From Pyrus communis (Eukaryota; Streptophyta; Magnoliopsida; Rosales; Rosaceae), in contig NC_084816.1 of NCBI RefSeq assembly GCF_963583255.1, positions 15,735,100-15,799,099 of the forward strand: DNA of 64,000 bases, given 5' to 3'. A program made the position numbers and the translations under genes. The notes under the pieces are model-generated. The model did not search any database. It was not told the DNA's origin and was given only the letters and a program-made list of their open reading frames with translations. This document shows, one piece after another, positions 38,902-49,824 of the stretch. Each line of letters starts with the position of its first letter. Within the stretch, counting starts at the first letter, position 1.

Positions 38902-39351
38902 TCAATACTTTTGTTCTCAAATGTACCATAAGTTTTAAGTATATTTTTTATATATCTATACATGAAAAAATATGTATTGAAGATTTTTTATTGAGACATT
39001 TTTAATAGAAAGAGATTTTTTTTTTTAAATACTGATAATAAGGTAATGAGGAATTAGTTAATTAATTTTTTATTTTATTTTATTAAAAAAATGTCATTTA
39101 ATGCATAGAATGGGATTGACGAAATTAAATTCCTATATTATAGGTAATTAGTTGTTAAGCTACCTTATGCCTCTATATAAATGCATTTAAATTAATGACA
39201 TGAAAATTAAATAAATAGAAAATTATTGAGGTGGCAAATGATCAAAGCACCTTAATCAAATCTTTAAAATGGATGAATATTTAATTTAACAACTATAGAA
39301 ATGACGTAGGGCATTCTAATTTTCCCTATAAAATATAACTCGAAAAAGTTA
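38902..39351. other. AT-rich spacer
   Basis: No gene or clear repeat termini. It contains TTAATTAATT-type stretches. Confidence 0.5.
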
Positions 39352-40644
39352 GGGCATGTTCGTTAACGTTTTGCAAAATAGTTTTTGGTTTTGCAAATAC
39401 TAAAACGGTTGAAAATGCTTTTGGCAAAGTGTTTTGTGAAATTAAACTTAAAAAACGAAAAACAGAGAAAATAATATTTAGCTTAAGTTCTGTAGAACAT
39501 CAAACTGATGCTTCCTCTGCTTTTCAAGAATAGTTATCAAAAGTACGAGATACATTACAAAACAAACATAATTTTAATAAAAATAAAATGATGTATGCCA
39601 CCATTGTTGTCATCATGGCAGCCACCACCAGTAGTAGCCCAACAACATTCTCCACTGTCCCACCATCATCTCCACCGTTGTGACCATGGCCACCGCCACC
39701 TCCTTCTCAGCCACCATCATCGATCTTGCCCACCTCTCAACCACCATTTCATAACTATCCCTAAACAACCATTGTTATAACAACCATCCCCTGCTACCCT
39801 TGCAACCGCCGCCGCCACCAATCCCCCCACCATTGCCCCTTATCTCGTTATTGTCACCACATATATCCTACCACTGCTGACACCTCACTAACCACCATTG
39901 CTACCTCTCGTCTCAACATGACATGCCCCGATTCCGATATTCCTCCATTACCAGGATGGGCACGTGCTAGCCGACACCCGAGGGTGACGAAGCCATTTCA
40001 ACATGCATGCAAGTTATAAAGAAAGAATGAACGTAAATAAAATATGTAAATTTGAATATAATGAAGTATGCAATTGCAGGAATATGTTCAGAATATACAA
40101 CTAATCAAGAAGAGTACGAAAGGAATATTTTAAAAATAAATGAGAATACAAAGAAAATGGGTCCCACACCGAGAAGACTCAAAGATACGTTGTGGAAGTG
40201 CCTTGACGCCGGGATCGTATGCCTCGAATCTAACTCCTGAAGGGGTCGGAAAACAAAGGGTGAGTGGACCAAAGTTTATAATAATAATACTAATAATAAG
40301 AAAACCATTTTCTTTCTGAACATACTAACCCCCTGTTTTGAAAACACAAAATACTACATAGTAGGTTTTCTAAAAACTCTAGCATGCCATGAAAAACGTT
40401 CAACATGTACGTGTAAACCAGTGCTCAATAATGGTAATATAGTCGCCCGAAGGCAAATCCGTAAAACATCCGTAAATCACATCAATGATGTACTCAACTA
40501 GGGGTATCATAGTCGCCCGAAAGCATATCCATCACCCAAAGGTGAAGCTGTAGGACACTGGGTTACGCTAGTGAAGAAACATTATAAGTCCATCACCCGA
40601 AGGTGAAGTTGTACAACTCTGGGTTACGCTAGAGAAAAAATATA

Positions 40645-40679
<35 letters not shown>

Positions 40680-42670
40680 TTCGCCAGAGAAGCTGGGAGT
40701 ATGTCATAAATATCCTCAACTGTGTCCTATAGCCATAGACGTCTACATACTCGTGCTGTGTGTATGTGCTTTATGATTGCCCACTAGATAAGCACCGAAA
40801 AACATAATCAAAATCTCATACCAAGCTTAACATTTAAAATCTCGTCATCCAAAATCATAAGCAATTACATAAACGTGATTTCCATAACTATGCCATTTTA
40901 TAAACCTTAAATAGATGAATCAAAACTATTTCATAAAAGTGAATAAATCATGAATTCTCCAAAATCATAAATAGAGAAATCCGTAGAACATAATATAAAA
41001 CATACTCAATTCATGAAATAAGAAATGCATGCAAGCCTAATATTTTATGAAAACATGCAATTTAAGAAGGCGTCCACTCACAAATATTCCATTGTCAAGG
41101 AGTTGCTCGAACTAGAGAGGACAGAGTCACTTCCCACCAACACACCTAAACACAAATAGAGACCATTTATTAAGACTCTACTAAAACGTTAGAATTTGGG
41201 AAAAGGGACAGCAGATTCGGATTCGGCATGTCGAAAAACCTAAGAAAAGACTTTGGGTTCCCTTACGCGCCAGCACACAAGCCAAGATGGGTCATCAAAA
41301 AATTGCCAAAAAATTCGTCAGCGCTGCCATGGTCGGCGGCGGAGCACAGTACTTCTAGTGGAGGCGCGTGTGCTCCACACACCGGCCATGATAGCCCTCC
41401 ATACGCGGACCATGGAAACTAGGATTGGGTCTGGGTTTTGGGTTGCTGGGTTGGACTGGGTTATTGGATTGGGCCTAGTTGCTGGGTTGGATTCGATTTT
41501 GGGTTGTGGGTCGGGTCAACCCAGTTTTAGGCGGTGGATCAGTAGGAATATGGGAAAGGTTTCTAGAGCTCCGTTCAAGCTCATTTATTTACCATTCTCA
41601 TGAAGCTTAGAATGAGAAGAAGAGGTTCATACCATTTTGGGGCTGTGTCGTGGTCGGAGTTGGCCGAAAAACTGCTTGAAAGTCGACGGACCCTCTCCGA
41701 AAAATTGTGTTTGGGGTCCCCGCGTTATTTCTACATCTAATCACGCCAAAGCGGACACAAATGGGTTAGTCTTCATCGAAAGGTGAGGGAAAGATACTTT
41801 GAATGGTCTAGAACCTTACCCTATGTCGAGAACGACGATAAGTCGCGGTGATTCGTCGGGGAAGATGATGAATAGTGACTCACCGTGTAAAGGGAGAAAG
41901 ACCAATGAGCTCAGGGCTCATCCCATTGTCTTTAGTCAAGTGAATGGCTAGTGATAATAGGGTTAGGGTATCGTAGTCTCGCCTAGGTAGGGTGGCTCAG
42001 TGTCCTGGGTTTTACAGAGGGGGGAGAGAGTGATGAGAGGAAGGGAGAGTTCGAGAGAGTCTGAGAGTATTGGCGGGGGGGGGGGGGGGGGGAGGAAAAC
42101 ACGGGACGAAGGGGAAATGGGGCGTGGGCCCCATGACCACAAAACCATCCAGAAAATTATTAAAATAAAACAAATATCCAACCTTAATATGTAGAATAGT
42201 GAATTGACTACTTTGCCCCTCGACTTCGTAATTCTGTAAAACGTTCATTGTAACTTCGAATTCGATTCTGCCTGCGCCCACACATTCGTAATGCTGAGTA
42301 CTACAAGAATACGCCAGGGAAACGGATCTTACGTGAAACGACAAGGCGGTCAACAAAAGTCAACATTTTTTCCTTGAGGGGCATTTTTGTAAATTCACGT
42401 TTTAAAATTATAAAAACCGTAATATTTGGAGACGGGTTGTTGTACAACAACCATCTCTACCACCGCTGCCATTGCTATCGATCACAAATTTTTTTTTTTT
42501 TTTTAATTTCAAATATTGGTATCATACAGGTTTTCATTCTAAAAAATCATTCTTTGATTAAACTACCAAACAATTTTCCAATCATAAAAATGCAAAATTT
42601 TGTTTGTTGTTTTCGTTTTACAAAATGGTTCTTCAAAAATCATTGCGTAGAACGTCATCGGGACGTGCCC
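39352..42670. mobile_element. Harbinger-like element split by a solo LTR
   Basis: Left end GGGCATGTTCGTTAACGTT and right end, reverse-complemented, GGGCACGTCCCGATGACGTT align over about 35 bp at roughly 70%. Both are flanked by TTA (39349-39351 and 42671-42673), the duplication used by PIF/Harbinger elements. Removing the LTR at 39,919-42,444 leaves about 790 bp. Its interior is rich in CCACCA/CCACCG triplets on both sides of the LTR (39,595-39,918 and 42,445-42,480), which gives a histidine/proline-rich frame of no evident function. No transposase. Confidence 0.55.
39919..42444 (+). mobile_element. Solo LTR (2.5 kb), TGACACGCCCCGA family
   Basis: Starts TGACATGCCCCGATTCCG and shares GGGCACGTG..GCCGACACCCGAGGGTGACGA-type blocks with 15,497, and internal CACCCGAAGGTGAAG blocks and a CA/GT microsatellite (40,652-40,678) with 49,825-52,040. 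A likely 5-bp duplication CAACA lies at 39914-39918 and 42445-42449, but the 3' end then reads TTGTTGTA instead of the expected TTACA, so the right edge is uncertain by 2 bp. A pure G run of about 18 is near 42,076. No coding region. Confidence 0.72.
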
Positions 42671-42673
42671 TTA

Positions 42674-43350
42674 GTTATCAATATATGTCCTTATATGTTG
42701 GTACCTCTTTTAGTATTGCATTTTAAATTAGTTCTGAGATTGCCAAGGCATCAGCCACATTACGCTATCAAATTTGAATTTTCCCATTCAATAGATTAAA
42801 CTAGTTCAAAATATCCATGTTAAAAACTTAATTTTATGACAGCCAAAGCCTTCAAACCTAATTACTTAGTTCTTTCTACACCAATTTGATGATCTTGTAC
42901 TTGGTATCATCAAATCGCTGCTATCTTCCTGCTAGTACTCTATAAAATTGACATGAAAAGCTTTATGGTACAAATATGCAAGGCATTTAATATATTTGGG
43001 TAATAAATTTGTAGACTTTAGTGGCATATCAGAAAACTTGCAAGATTTCACATTGCTAATGATATTGGTTTGTATTAATTTAACACCAAACACAGTTGAT
43101 ACATTCCAAATTCCACATTACAAATTCAGAATTAATCCAGAATGTCAAATAGATGTAATCCTTTTTTAATAATATATTTTCCAACTATTATAGCCTGTTC
43201 TGCATGATCTAATCTAAGACTATTTCAAGTACATTTGCATGAAGACCCTTATTGTGCGAAGGCTAGTGGGAACCCATTATCCCAACTGCTAGACTACAGG
43301 TTGGAAACTTCATTTAACATTAAACAAATGCTTCTGTGATTGAAGGGATC
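42674..43350. other. Extensin upstream region
   Basis: No gene. AT-rich sequence likely holding the distal promoter of the extensin; no specific regulatory site recognised apart from the TATA box listed separately. Confidence 0.5.
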
Positions 43351-43352
43351 AC

Positions 43353-43360
43353 TATATAAG
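43353..43360 (+). promoter_or_regulatory. TATA box of the extensin gene
   Basis: TATATAAG lies 81 bp upstream of the start codon, leaving room for a 5'UTR of about 50 bp (CACTCAAAAACAACC-type leader). Spacing and sequence fit a strong plant promoter. Confidence 0.75.
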
Positions 43361-43433
43361 CTGTGAAACTCTTTTCAGTTCTCACTCAAAAACAACCATT
43401 TGGTCTTGAAGTTGAAGACATACAAGTCACACA

Positions 43434-44594
43434 ATGGCCAGTCATTGGCCATACCTGGTTTATGCCGTGGCTATATGCATGATAGCCACAAATGTAGCAG
43501 CTAATTATGACAAGCCTTATGTTCATTCATCTCCACCACTACCTCCATCTTCATACCTACCACCCTATTTCTACAGGTCATCCGCTCCGCCGCATTATCG
43601 TCACCAAACACCGCCTTACTACAAGAAATCACCACCTCCTCCATCACCATCATCCCCACTTCCCTATGTTTACAAATCTCCACCACCACCACCTCCCTCA
43701 CCTCCCCCTCCTTATGTCTACAAGTCACCATCACCTCCTTCTCCGTCCCCGCCTCCTCCTTACATTTATAAATCACCACCACCACCCTCACCATCACCTC
43801 CTCCTCCTTATGTGTACAAATCTCCACCACCACCCTCACCATTACCTCCTCCTCCATATGTATACAAGTCACCACCTCCACCTTATCCATCACCTCCCCC
43901 TCCTTATGTCTACAACTCACCACCTCCTGCTTCATTGTCCCCACCTCCGCCTTACATTTATAAGTCCCCACCACCAACTTCATCCTCACCTCCCCCTCCT
44001 TATGTCTACAAGTCACCACCACCTCCTTCTCCATCACCCCCACCTCCCTATGTTTACAAGTCCCCACCACCACCTTCACCCTCACCTCCCCCTCCTTATG
44101 TCTACAAGTCACCACCAACTCCTTCTCCATCACCCCCACCTCCCTATTTTTACAAGTCCCCACCACCACCATCTCCCTCACCTCCCCCTCCTTATGTTTA
44201 CAAGTCACCACCACCTCCTTCTCCAACCCCTCCTCCTCCATACATTTATAAATCACCACCACCTACTCCTCCATCCCCATCACCTCCACCACCCTACATC
44301 TACAAGTCACCACCACCACCGTCTCCATCACCTCCTCCTCCATATGTATATAAATCACCACCACCACCTTCTCCTTCACCCCCACCTCCCTATATTTACA
44401 AGTCACCACCACCCCTATCTCCTTCACCCCCACCTCCTTATGTTTACAAGTCACCACCACCCCCATATCCATCACCTCCTCCCATATTCCCATCGCCACC
44501 TCCTCCTTATTTCTATAAGTCACCACCTCCACCATCTCCCTCGCCACCACCGTATTATTACGCGTCTCCTCCACCACCCACTCATAAATACTAA
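43434..44594 (+). CDS. Extensin (hydroxyproline-rich cell wall glycoprotein)
   Basis: Uninterrupted 386-residue structural protein of the primary cell wall. Residues 1-23 are a signal peptide (hydrophobic core LVYAVAICMIATNV, likely cut after VAA). Residues about 24-60 are a Tyr/His/Pro-rich lead. From about residue 64 come repeats of the type SPPPPSPSPPPPYVYK: 18 tyrosine motifs can be counted (YVYK, YIYK or YFYK, once YVYN). The tail reads YYYASPPPPTHKY. By family knowledge SPPPP prolines are hydroxylated and arabinosylated, and YxY pairs form isodityrosine cross-links that insolubilise the wall network. The coding sequence has no intron. Proline-rich repeats also open long frames in the other frames and on the minus strand; these are by-products. 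Repeat number probably varies between alleles. Confidence 0.96.
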   Translation: MASHWPYLVYAVAICMIATNVAANYDKPYVHSSPPLPPSSYLPPYFYRSSAPPHYRHQTPPYYKKSPPPPSPSSPLPYVYKSPPPPPPSPPPPYVYKSPSPPSPSPPPPYIYKSPPPPSPSPPPPYVYKSPPPPSPLPPPPYVYKSPPPPYPSPPPPYVYNSPPPASLSPPPPYIYKSPPPTSSSPPPPYVYKSPPPPSPSPPPPYVYKSPPPPSPSPPPPYVYKSPPTPSPSPPPPYFYKSPPPPSPSPPPPYVYKSPPPPSPTPPPPYIYKSPPPTPPSPSPPPPYIYKSPPPPSPSPPPPYVYKSPPPPSPSPPPPYIYKSPPPLSPSPPPPYVYKSPPPPYPSPPPIFPSPPPPYFYKSPPPPSPSPPPYYYASPPPPTHKY

Positions 44595-44624
44595 AATTTT
44601 TGAATTCCTATTATATCTCTTCAT

Positions 44625-44639
44625 GTAAGTGAACCTTGC

Positions 44640-44677
<38 letters not shown>

Positions 44678-44723
44678 AAATCTTCTTTATTTTTGTTAAC
44701 AGTCAATATTGTTTACATTGCAG
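44625..44723 (+). other. Probable intron in the extensin 3'UTR
   Basis: A good donor (CAT|GTAAGTG) 30 bp after the stop codon and a good acceptor (TTGCAG|GTTCC) bracket 99 bp containing a (CT)n microsatellite of about 17 units (44,641-44,674) and a T-rich tail. 3'UTR introns are known in extensin genes of several dicots. RNA evidence is needed. Confidence 0.6.
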
Positions 44724-44829
44724 GTTCCAGATTGGTAGCACAAATAATTTCTGCAAGAGAGAGCTTCACCTTGTTACTTGTTTACTTGTGATCAGTCTAA
44801 AGTGCGGACCGAAAACTTGTTGAGAATAA

Positions 44830-46294
44830 GTGGATTAGCATGGACGTTGTCTTTTTCAGCTTTCTTGCAATTTATACTTTTTATTTTTTAATTTGTCATA
44901 CACTAGATATATGTTGCTTGTGAGTTCATTATTGGTTACATATGCTGAAATTTGAATCATTGTTCATTCTGCATTATTTATTACAGCCCTGAAGGTTTTG
45001 AAATTAATAAAATAATCTTATTTGAGGGATGCCTTGTTGAACGAATACTGTGCTTATAGTTATTCTATCCAAACTACTTATTCTAACGATCTAAAATGTC
45101 TATTTTTTCAAGTAATTCATATATCATCTTTGAACAAGAGAAAAAAAAAATTTATATCTAAAATCATTAAGTCATTTAACCGTGTCAGTAAAACGATGTT
45201 AAAGTAATCTAATGACCTTATTGTTAGGCCTTGTGAGAGTATAAGTAAACTCTCAAACTACTATAATCGTTGAGTAACAATGAATGAAAACAAAATCAGT
45301 TTCTCTCTCTCTCTCCGTTTCTGGTGCGGCTAATTCTTGATTGATGATTATCATCGCCACTGTTGCGAAATCCTACTACAATTTCTAATTCATGACATTG
45401 ATCACAACAACTCTCGTCACAATCAGCAATTTCTTGTGTATTTGGTAGTCCAAGTTCTAAAGGGATGTGGACAAATTTAAGGGAAAGATTTGCTAATGTT
45501 ACAAAAACTAGCATCTTTCAAACGAAAACTAATCTACACAATGGGTTTGTATATGATGTTGGTTCTTCTTCTATAGTACCAAATCTCCCTATGGTTCAAT
45601 GATGACAACATTGGGTACTCAAATACTAATCCTGGATTTGTAGTGTCATCGGGTGTTCCAAAGGAACCATATCACATCTCCGCTACCTTTATATACATTT
45701 CAGCTTCAACCTCCTTTTGGTTCTTATACCAATTATGTTGCAAAATCTTCATAACAGCCTCTGATAAGTCATATTATTTTACATTTTTACCCTAATCTTA
45801 GTTATAATTTGTTTGTTATTAAGAAAATTTTAATACCTTGTTTTATATTTTGATTGTCGAACATGCAAATCTACTTTGTGCAAAAAGTGATGAAACAAAG
45901 GATTTTTGGAGTAATTATAATTGGAGTAGATTCAAGAGTCTTTCAAAATGATTGTGTTCAAAATCTCAGATTTTATTTCCAAGCCGTTTGATCATGGCAA
46001 TTAAATGGAGAAAGATGCATAGTGTTGTCAGATTGACATTTTTAGTATTTTTTTTTTTACCAATACTTTATTGAAGATGACGTTTTTTTTTTTTTTTTTT
46101 TTTTTTTTAAATAAAAGTTTCATCTACAAAGTTGTAGTCGACTTTTTTGTCATTGAAACGCCACCTCGCAAGCCTGATTTGCAGTAGATTTTGGTCATAA
46201 AACATGTGAACTTTGTGGCTGACCAGATTACCCAATTTAGAGTATGTGTTTTCTAGTTATATTATTTTATTTGGTTTTCCAGATTTGTTGAGAG
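44830..46294. other. Spacer between extensin and repeat cluster
   Basis: Extensin transcripts probably end near 45,000 (AATAAAATAATC at 45,007). Beyond this no gene is seen. There is a (CT)n run near 45,303 and a T tract of about 25 at 46,084-46,108. Confidence 0.45.
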
Positions 46295-46480
46295 CAGTGT
46301 TCTAAAAATCAGCCTAGGCGCTGGATGGTAGCCGACTGCCGCAATTAACTTGTAGTCAGTCATAAAATTGGAAAGCATATTGGGCGGACATTAGACGGGA
46401 TTAGGTGGGACTAGGCGGGTCAAAGCGGGTCTAGGCGGGGCTAAATGGAGGCTAGACGGGCGTACGTTAAGTCGTGTGAA
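46295..46480 (+). mobile_element. Truncated hAT-like repeat, CCTAGGCGG family
   Basis: Begins CAGTGTTCTAAAAATC, the near-match of the terminus at 7,880, and runs into CTAGGCGGG words. The second end is missing. Confidence 0.4.
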
Positions 46481-46562
46481 TTGGAAAATTATATGTTGCA
46501 GAGGAGGTACGCAAGGAAAAAGATGGACCGAGATTGTCCCACCATCTTCTGTTTCATTTTAA

Positions 46563-46760
46563 GGTACTGTTTGGTATGTGGGATAGAACAGAACATAATG
46601 GGACGGAACGCGTTCGTCATATGTTTGGTGCCCCAAAGATAATGGGATGCATTGTCCCACGGAACGAAATTTGGGGTTTTTTCCGTTCCACCTCACCCCT
46701 TGGAATAGATGTTTGAGATAATACGTTACGCTTCGAAGTTGGAACACCAAAGAAACACTG
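46563..46760. mobile_element. Possible PIF/Harbinger MITE
   Basis: Left GGTACTGTTTGGTATGTGG after TAA, and right ACACCAAAGAAACACTGC, are loosely inverted about 200 bp apart. GGxACTGTTTGGTATG ends are common in plant Harbinger MITEs. Low certainty. Confidence 0.35.
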
Positions 46761-47133
46761 CTTTCTGGAGAACATTTTTGTAGTAGTATACTATAATTAG
46801 TTAATTAGGTTTGATCCTCTCATTATGAATATTAAAATGTTATTTTTTTCAAAAAGTACTTCATGTATCTTTTTCTTGTTGGAATTAAGTCTTTAAAATA
46901 AATTTTTAAGCCTTAAAAATGCAAAAAAAAAAACATATTACAGTCTATTGCTCTTCCTATTTACATGTAAATGAGAAGTTTTATGATCAAATCTCGGAAA
47001 CAATAAATTTACAACCAATTTATTTTCTCATCCCCTTAGCATATAAAAATCGTTGTATAAATAAAAGAAATTACACCCTCTCTAGGTGGGCTACATATTT
47101 TAGCCCCACTCAATGGTTCAGATCTGGGGCTTT

Positions 47134-47172
47134 GGCCCATCATCTATCTTAATCTGAATGCCACATGGCCCA
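47134..47172 (+). promoter_or_regulatory. Two GGCCCA (site II) elements upstream of NIP7
   Basis: GGCCCA at 47134-47139 and 47167-47172, about 28 bp apart and 150-190 bp before the 5'UTR donor. TGGGCC-type site II elements, bound by TCP factors, are typical of plant ribosomal-protein and ribosome-biogenesis genes, which fits the NIP7 product. No TATA box was seen. Confidence 0.55.
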
Positions 47173-47320
47173 TATGTATTTTGCATACGATTTATTGTTG
47201 TTACACCCTAATACACGTGATCATAACCTAGTCCCTCCCAACCTGCCGCTCAAACCTATTTTCCTTGTTCTTCTCTCTGCTTCCCGCTTCGCGCTGCCGC
47301 GCACCATATTCTTCCTGTAG

Positions 47321-48420
47321 GTAAGCTCGATGGCTTATTTTCTTTTAATCTTAGTGTTAATTGATTCTTGTTGGGTTTCGTTTGCTTTTGTTTCTGTTTC
47401 TTGGTTTACTATGTAGGATTAATTCATTAACTTGGTTTTTGAAATTATTCTTCTTCCTAAATTTCTGTCATCTGTGAGTTATGGCTTCCTGTTTGAATTT
47501 CTGATTTCTGTTTGAGCATTTGAATTGCTTTTATTTGTGTTTCTGATTTGTTCTGCAACTGGGTTTGTTTCCATTTGCATTTTGGGGCAGGCCCTGACGG
47601 TTTTCGGGGTTAGTTATGGGGTTTTGAACTTGTGGTAAAGTTTCACTTCACTGCCGACGTTATTGCTAAATAGTACTTAAGCCATTGGTTCAATCTCTTT
47701 CGGTATTTTGCTTCATATACATTGTTGGTCAGTTCTCAGACAACTTGAGCTTCTTGGGTTTTAGTGGATGTACGTCTAACATGGTATCAGAGCCTTTGGA
47801 TTTCAGCGCTCAACACTTATTGTATAGATTTTCCTAGAACTTGGACTTAGAGTTCGGTTATGTTTTCTTTGCTCTGTCACCATTACAACTAACTCATAGT
47901 TTTGTGGTCTGACGTTTCTTTTCTGAGAATAAAAGTTCAACTTGTTAAATCATTAGACAGCGAAAAATTGGCAACCTTTGTTTCGAAACTCCCCTATTTC
48001 CCCTTTCTTGAGTTAACACGAGTAAATTATTATTTTTTTATTGAATACCTCCGTATTTAGAAATTTATCAAATATTTTTTGCAAATGCTTTCGTCACAGC
48101 TTCAGATAGTTATGTTGCCTTATGAAACTAAGTTCGTATGGACTTTACTATGGCATTTTGTGGTTTGTGTTTAGATGGTGGTTCTGGAGCTGTTCATGTT
48201 TTTGTGCCCTTTGCATTGTTTTACTTATGTAACTCAATTGTTTGCATACTTTTTGTCGAAGAATATATCAAGCATACAATTCATGAGTAATTAAGTTTCT
48301 GCCAAATAAATATGAAGATGATTGCCTGAAATATTCTGTGATCGTTCTGGGAAGCCATGCTCCAGTGGTTGTGTGCCTCTTGAAAAGTGTTTAAATATTA
48401 ATGAATGGTGCTGTGTTTAG
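47321..48420 (+). other. 5'UTR intron of NIP7
   Basis: Donor CTGTAG|GTAAGC and acceptor TGTTTAG|GAATT bound 1,100 bp of T-rich, non-coding sequence; the second leader exon then runs 51 bp to the start codon. T-rich content and TTGATTCTTG-type branch context are typical of long plant leader introns. Confidence 0.7.
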
Positions 48421-48471
48421 GAATTATCAACAGTACAGAACCTTAGAAGACTTAACATAACACGGACAAAG

Positions 48472-49035
48472 ATGAGACCTTTAGATGAGACTGAGACCAC
48501 GACAGTGTTTGAAAAGCTGTTCAAGTTTACAGGCAACAACCTCAAGAACATTGTCGAGAATCCATCTCATGAAGGTCCAGACCCGGGTCCAGGTCGTTAC
48601 TGCTTTCGCCTCCACAAGAACAAAGTTTACTATGTTAGCGAATCACTAGTAAAGCGTGCTACAAATATAGCTCGGACCCAGTTAGTCTCTCTTGGCACCT
48701 GTATTGGTAGGTTCACTCATGGTGGTAAGTTCCATTTAACCGTTCAGTGTCTGAGTTTATTGGCATCAAATGCTAAACACAAGGTCTGGCTTAAACCTAC
48801 CTCCGAGATGTCGTTCTTGTATGGAAACCATGTTTTGAAAGGTGGTTTGGGGAGGATTACAGAGAATATTGTGCCGGGTGATGGGGTGGTTGTGTTTTCA
48901 ATGTCAGATGTGCCTTTGGGTTTCGGGATTGCTGCCAAGTCTACTCAAGATTGTAGGAAGTTGGACCCTAATGGAATTGTGGTGCTTCACCAGACTGATA
49001 TTGGAGAGTACTTGAGGATGGAGGATGAGCTTTGA
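48472..49035 (+). CDS. NIP7: 60S ribosome biogenesis factor NIP7
   Basis: An intact 187-residue protein, the usual length for eukaryotic NIP7 (about 180-188). It starts MRPLDETET, with the family motif [12 protein letters not shown], then the N-terminal pre-PUA domain (about residues 1-90, including [17 protein letters not shown] and [15 protein letters not shown]). A C-terminal PUA RNA-binding domain follows (about residues 95-172, including [21 protein letters not shown] and [15 protein letters not shown]). NIP7 is a nucleolar factor needed for 27S pre-rRNA processing and 60S subunit assembly. The coding part is a single exon; a leader intron and paired GGCCCA elements lie upstream. No lesion is visible. 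The start codon is the first in-frame ATG after the leader acceptor. Confidence 0.97.
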   Translation: MRPLDETETTTVFEKLFKFTGNNLKNIVENPSHEGPDPGPGRYCFRLHKNKVYYVSESLVKRATNIARTQLVSLGTCIGRFTHGGKFHLTVQCLSLLASNAKHKVWLKPTSEMSFLYGNHVLKGGLGRITENIVPGDGVVVFSMSDVPLGFGIAAKSTQDCRKLDPNGIVVLHQTDIGEYLRMEDEL

Positions 49036-49819
49036 GTGGTTATGACAGATGTGTTGGTGTCTAATCAAAGATTTGTGCGGGACATATAAGTCGATCTATC
49101 AGCTTTGATCAATTCGAGTTGAAGTTTTGTCGGATGTGGATGATTGTTGAACATTACTTTCATTAGTGATTCTGAGTTTTGATATAAATTCTATATGATC
49201 AGGAACTTCTGCAAGATGATTATTCTTACTTCAATTGTCGTACTATTCGTAAATTTGTTTTTGTCGTTCTGATTTTGATTTGATGATGCTGTTATCTAAT
49301 TGCTGTAAGACCAAATTTCACTACACCGAATTGTTGTTTGTGAATGCACATAGACCAGCTAACTGTTAACCTCACTATGACCAATCGAAATAGCCAAATT
49401 ATTTATTGCAAGTCCATTGTAGCAAATGAGTCTCCTACAACTTCATCTAACTCGACATCAATTGGAGATGGACTTACATTGGCACGGGTACGCTGCAATG
49501 TTGCATCATTGGCATGGGAGGCCATTGCGACGGTGTACTTGTTCCATGAAAGTTGTGGTGTTTGCATCAAACAACGGCTAGGATTTGAGTCTATTTTAAC
49601 TGGTAATAGCTTGTCTCATCCGGCACATCAAACGGGCAGTTTCCAGAACTAAACCATATTCATGAGGTATTTTGAAGGAAAAATTTATGGCATTACTTAT
49701 TAGGAACGGGAGCACTAGTTGTGTCTACTATTCTTATTTATGATGTTTCATTCGTTTACTAAAAAAAAAAAAGGAAAAAAAAAGGTGAGAAGTCTTATGT
49801 TTGAATTTTGTGAATGCCG
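49036..49819 (+). other. NIP7 3' region with one unassigned open frame
   Basis: The NIP7 3'UTR should occupy the first 200-300 bp. A 102-residue frame at 49,344-49,652 (MHIDQLTVNL start) has no domain or signal I recognise and may be chance or a fragment of an older gene. An A-rich tract at 49,760-49,783 follows. Confidence 0.35.
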
Positions 49820-49824
49820 AGTTC

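Noticed and set aside
39595..39780. A 61-residue His/Pro-rich frame as a small secreted protein.
   Set aside because: No signal peptide; the composition comes from CCACCA triplets inside a Harbinger-like element.
43501..44628. Long open frames overlapping the extensin: 253 residues on the minus strand and 373 residues in another plus frame.
   Set aside because: They are by-products of the proline-codon repeats; the periodic composition leaves all frames free of stops. Only the signal-peptide-bearing extensin frame makes biological sense.
49344..49652. A 102-residue frame downstream of NIP7 as a gene.
   Set aside because: No recognisable domain, promoter or splice context; length is within chance for this composition, so it is only mentioned in the spacer entry.
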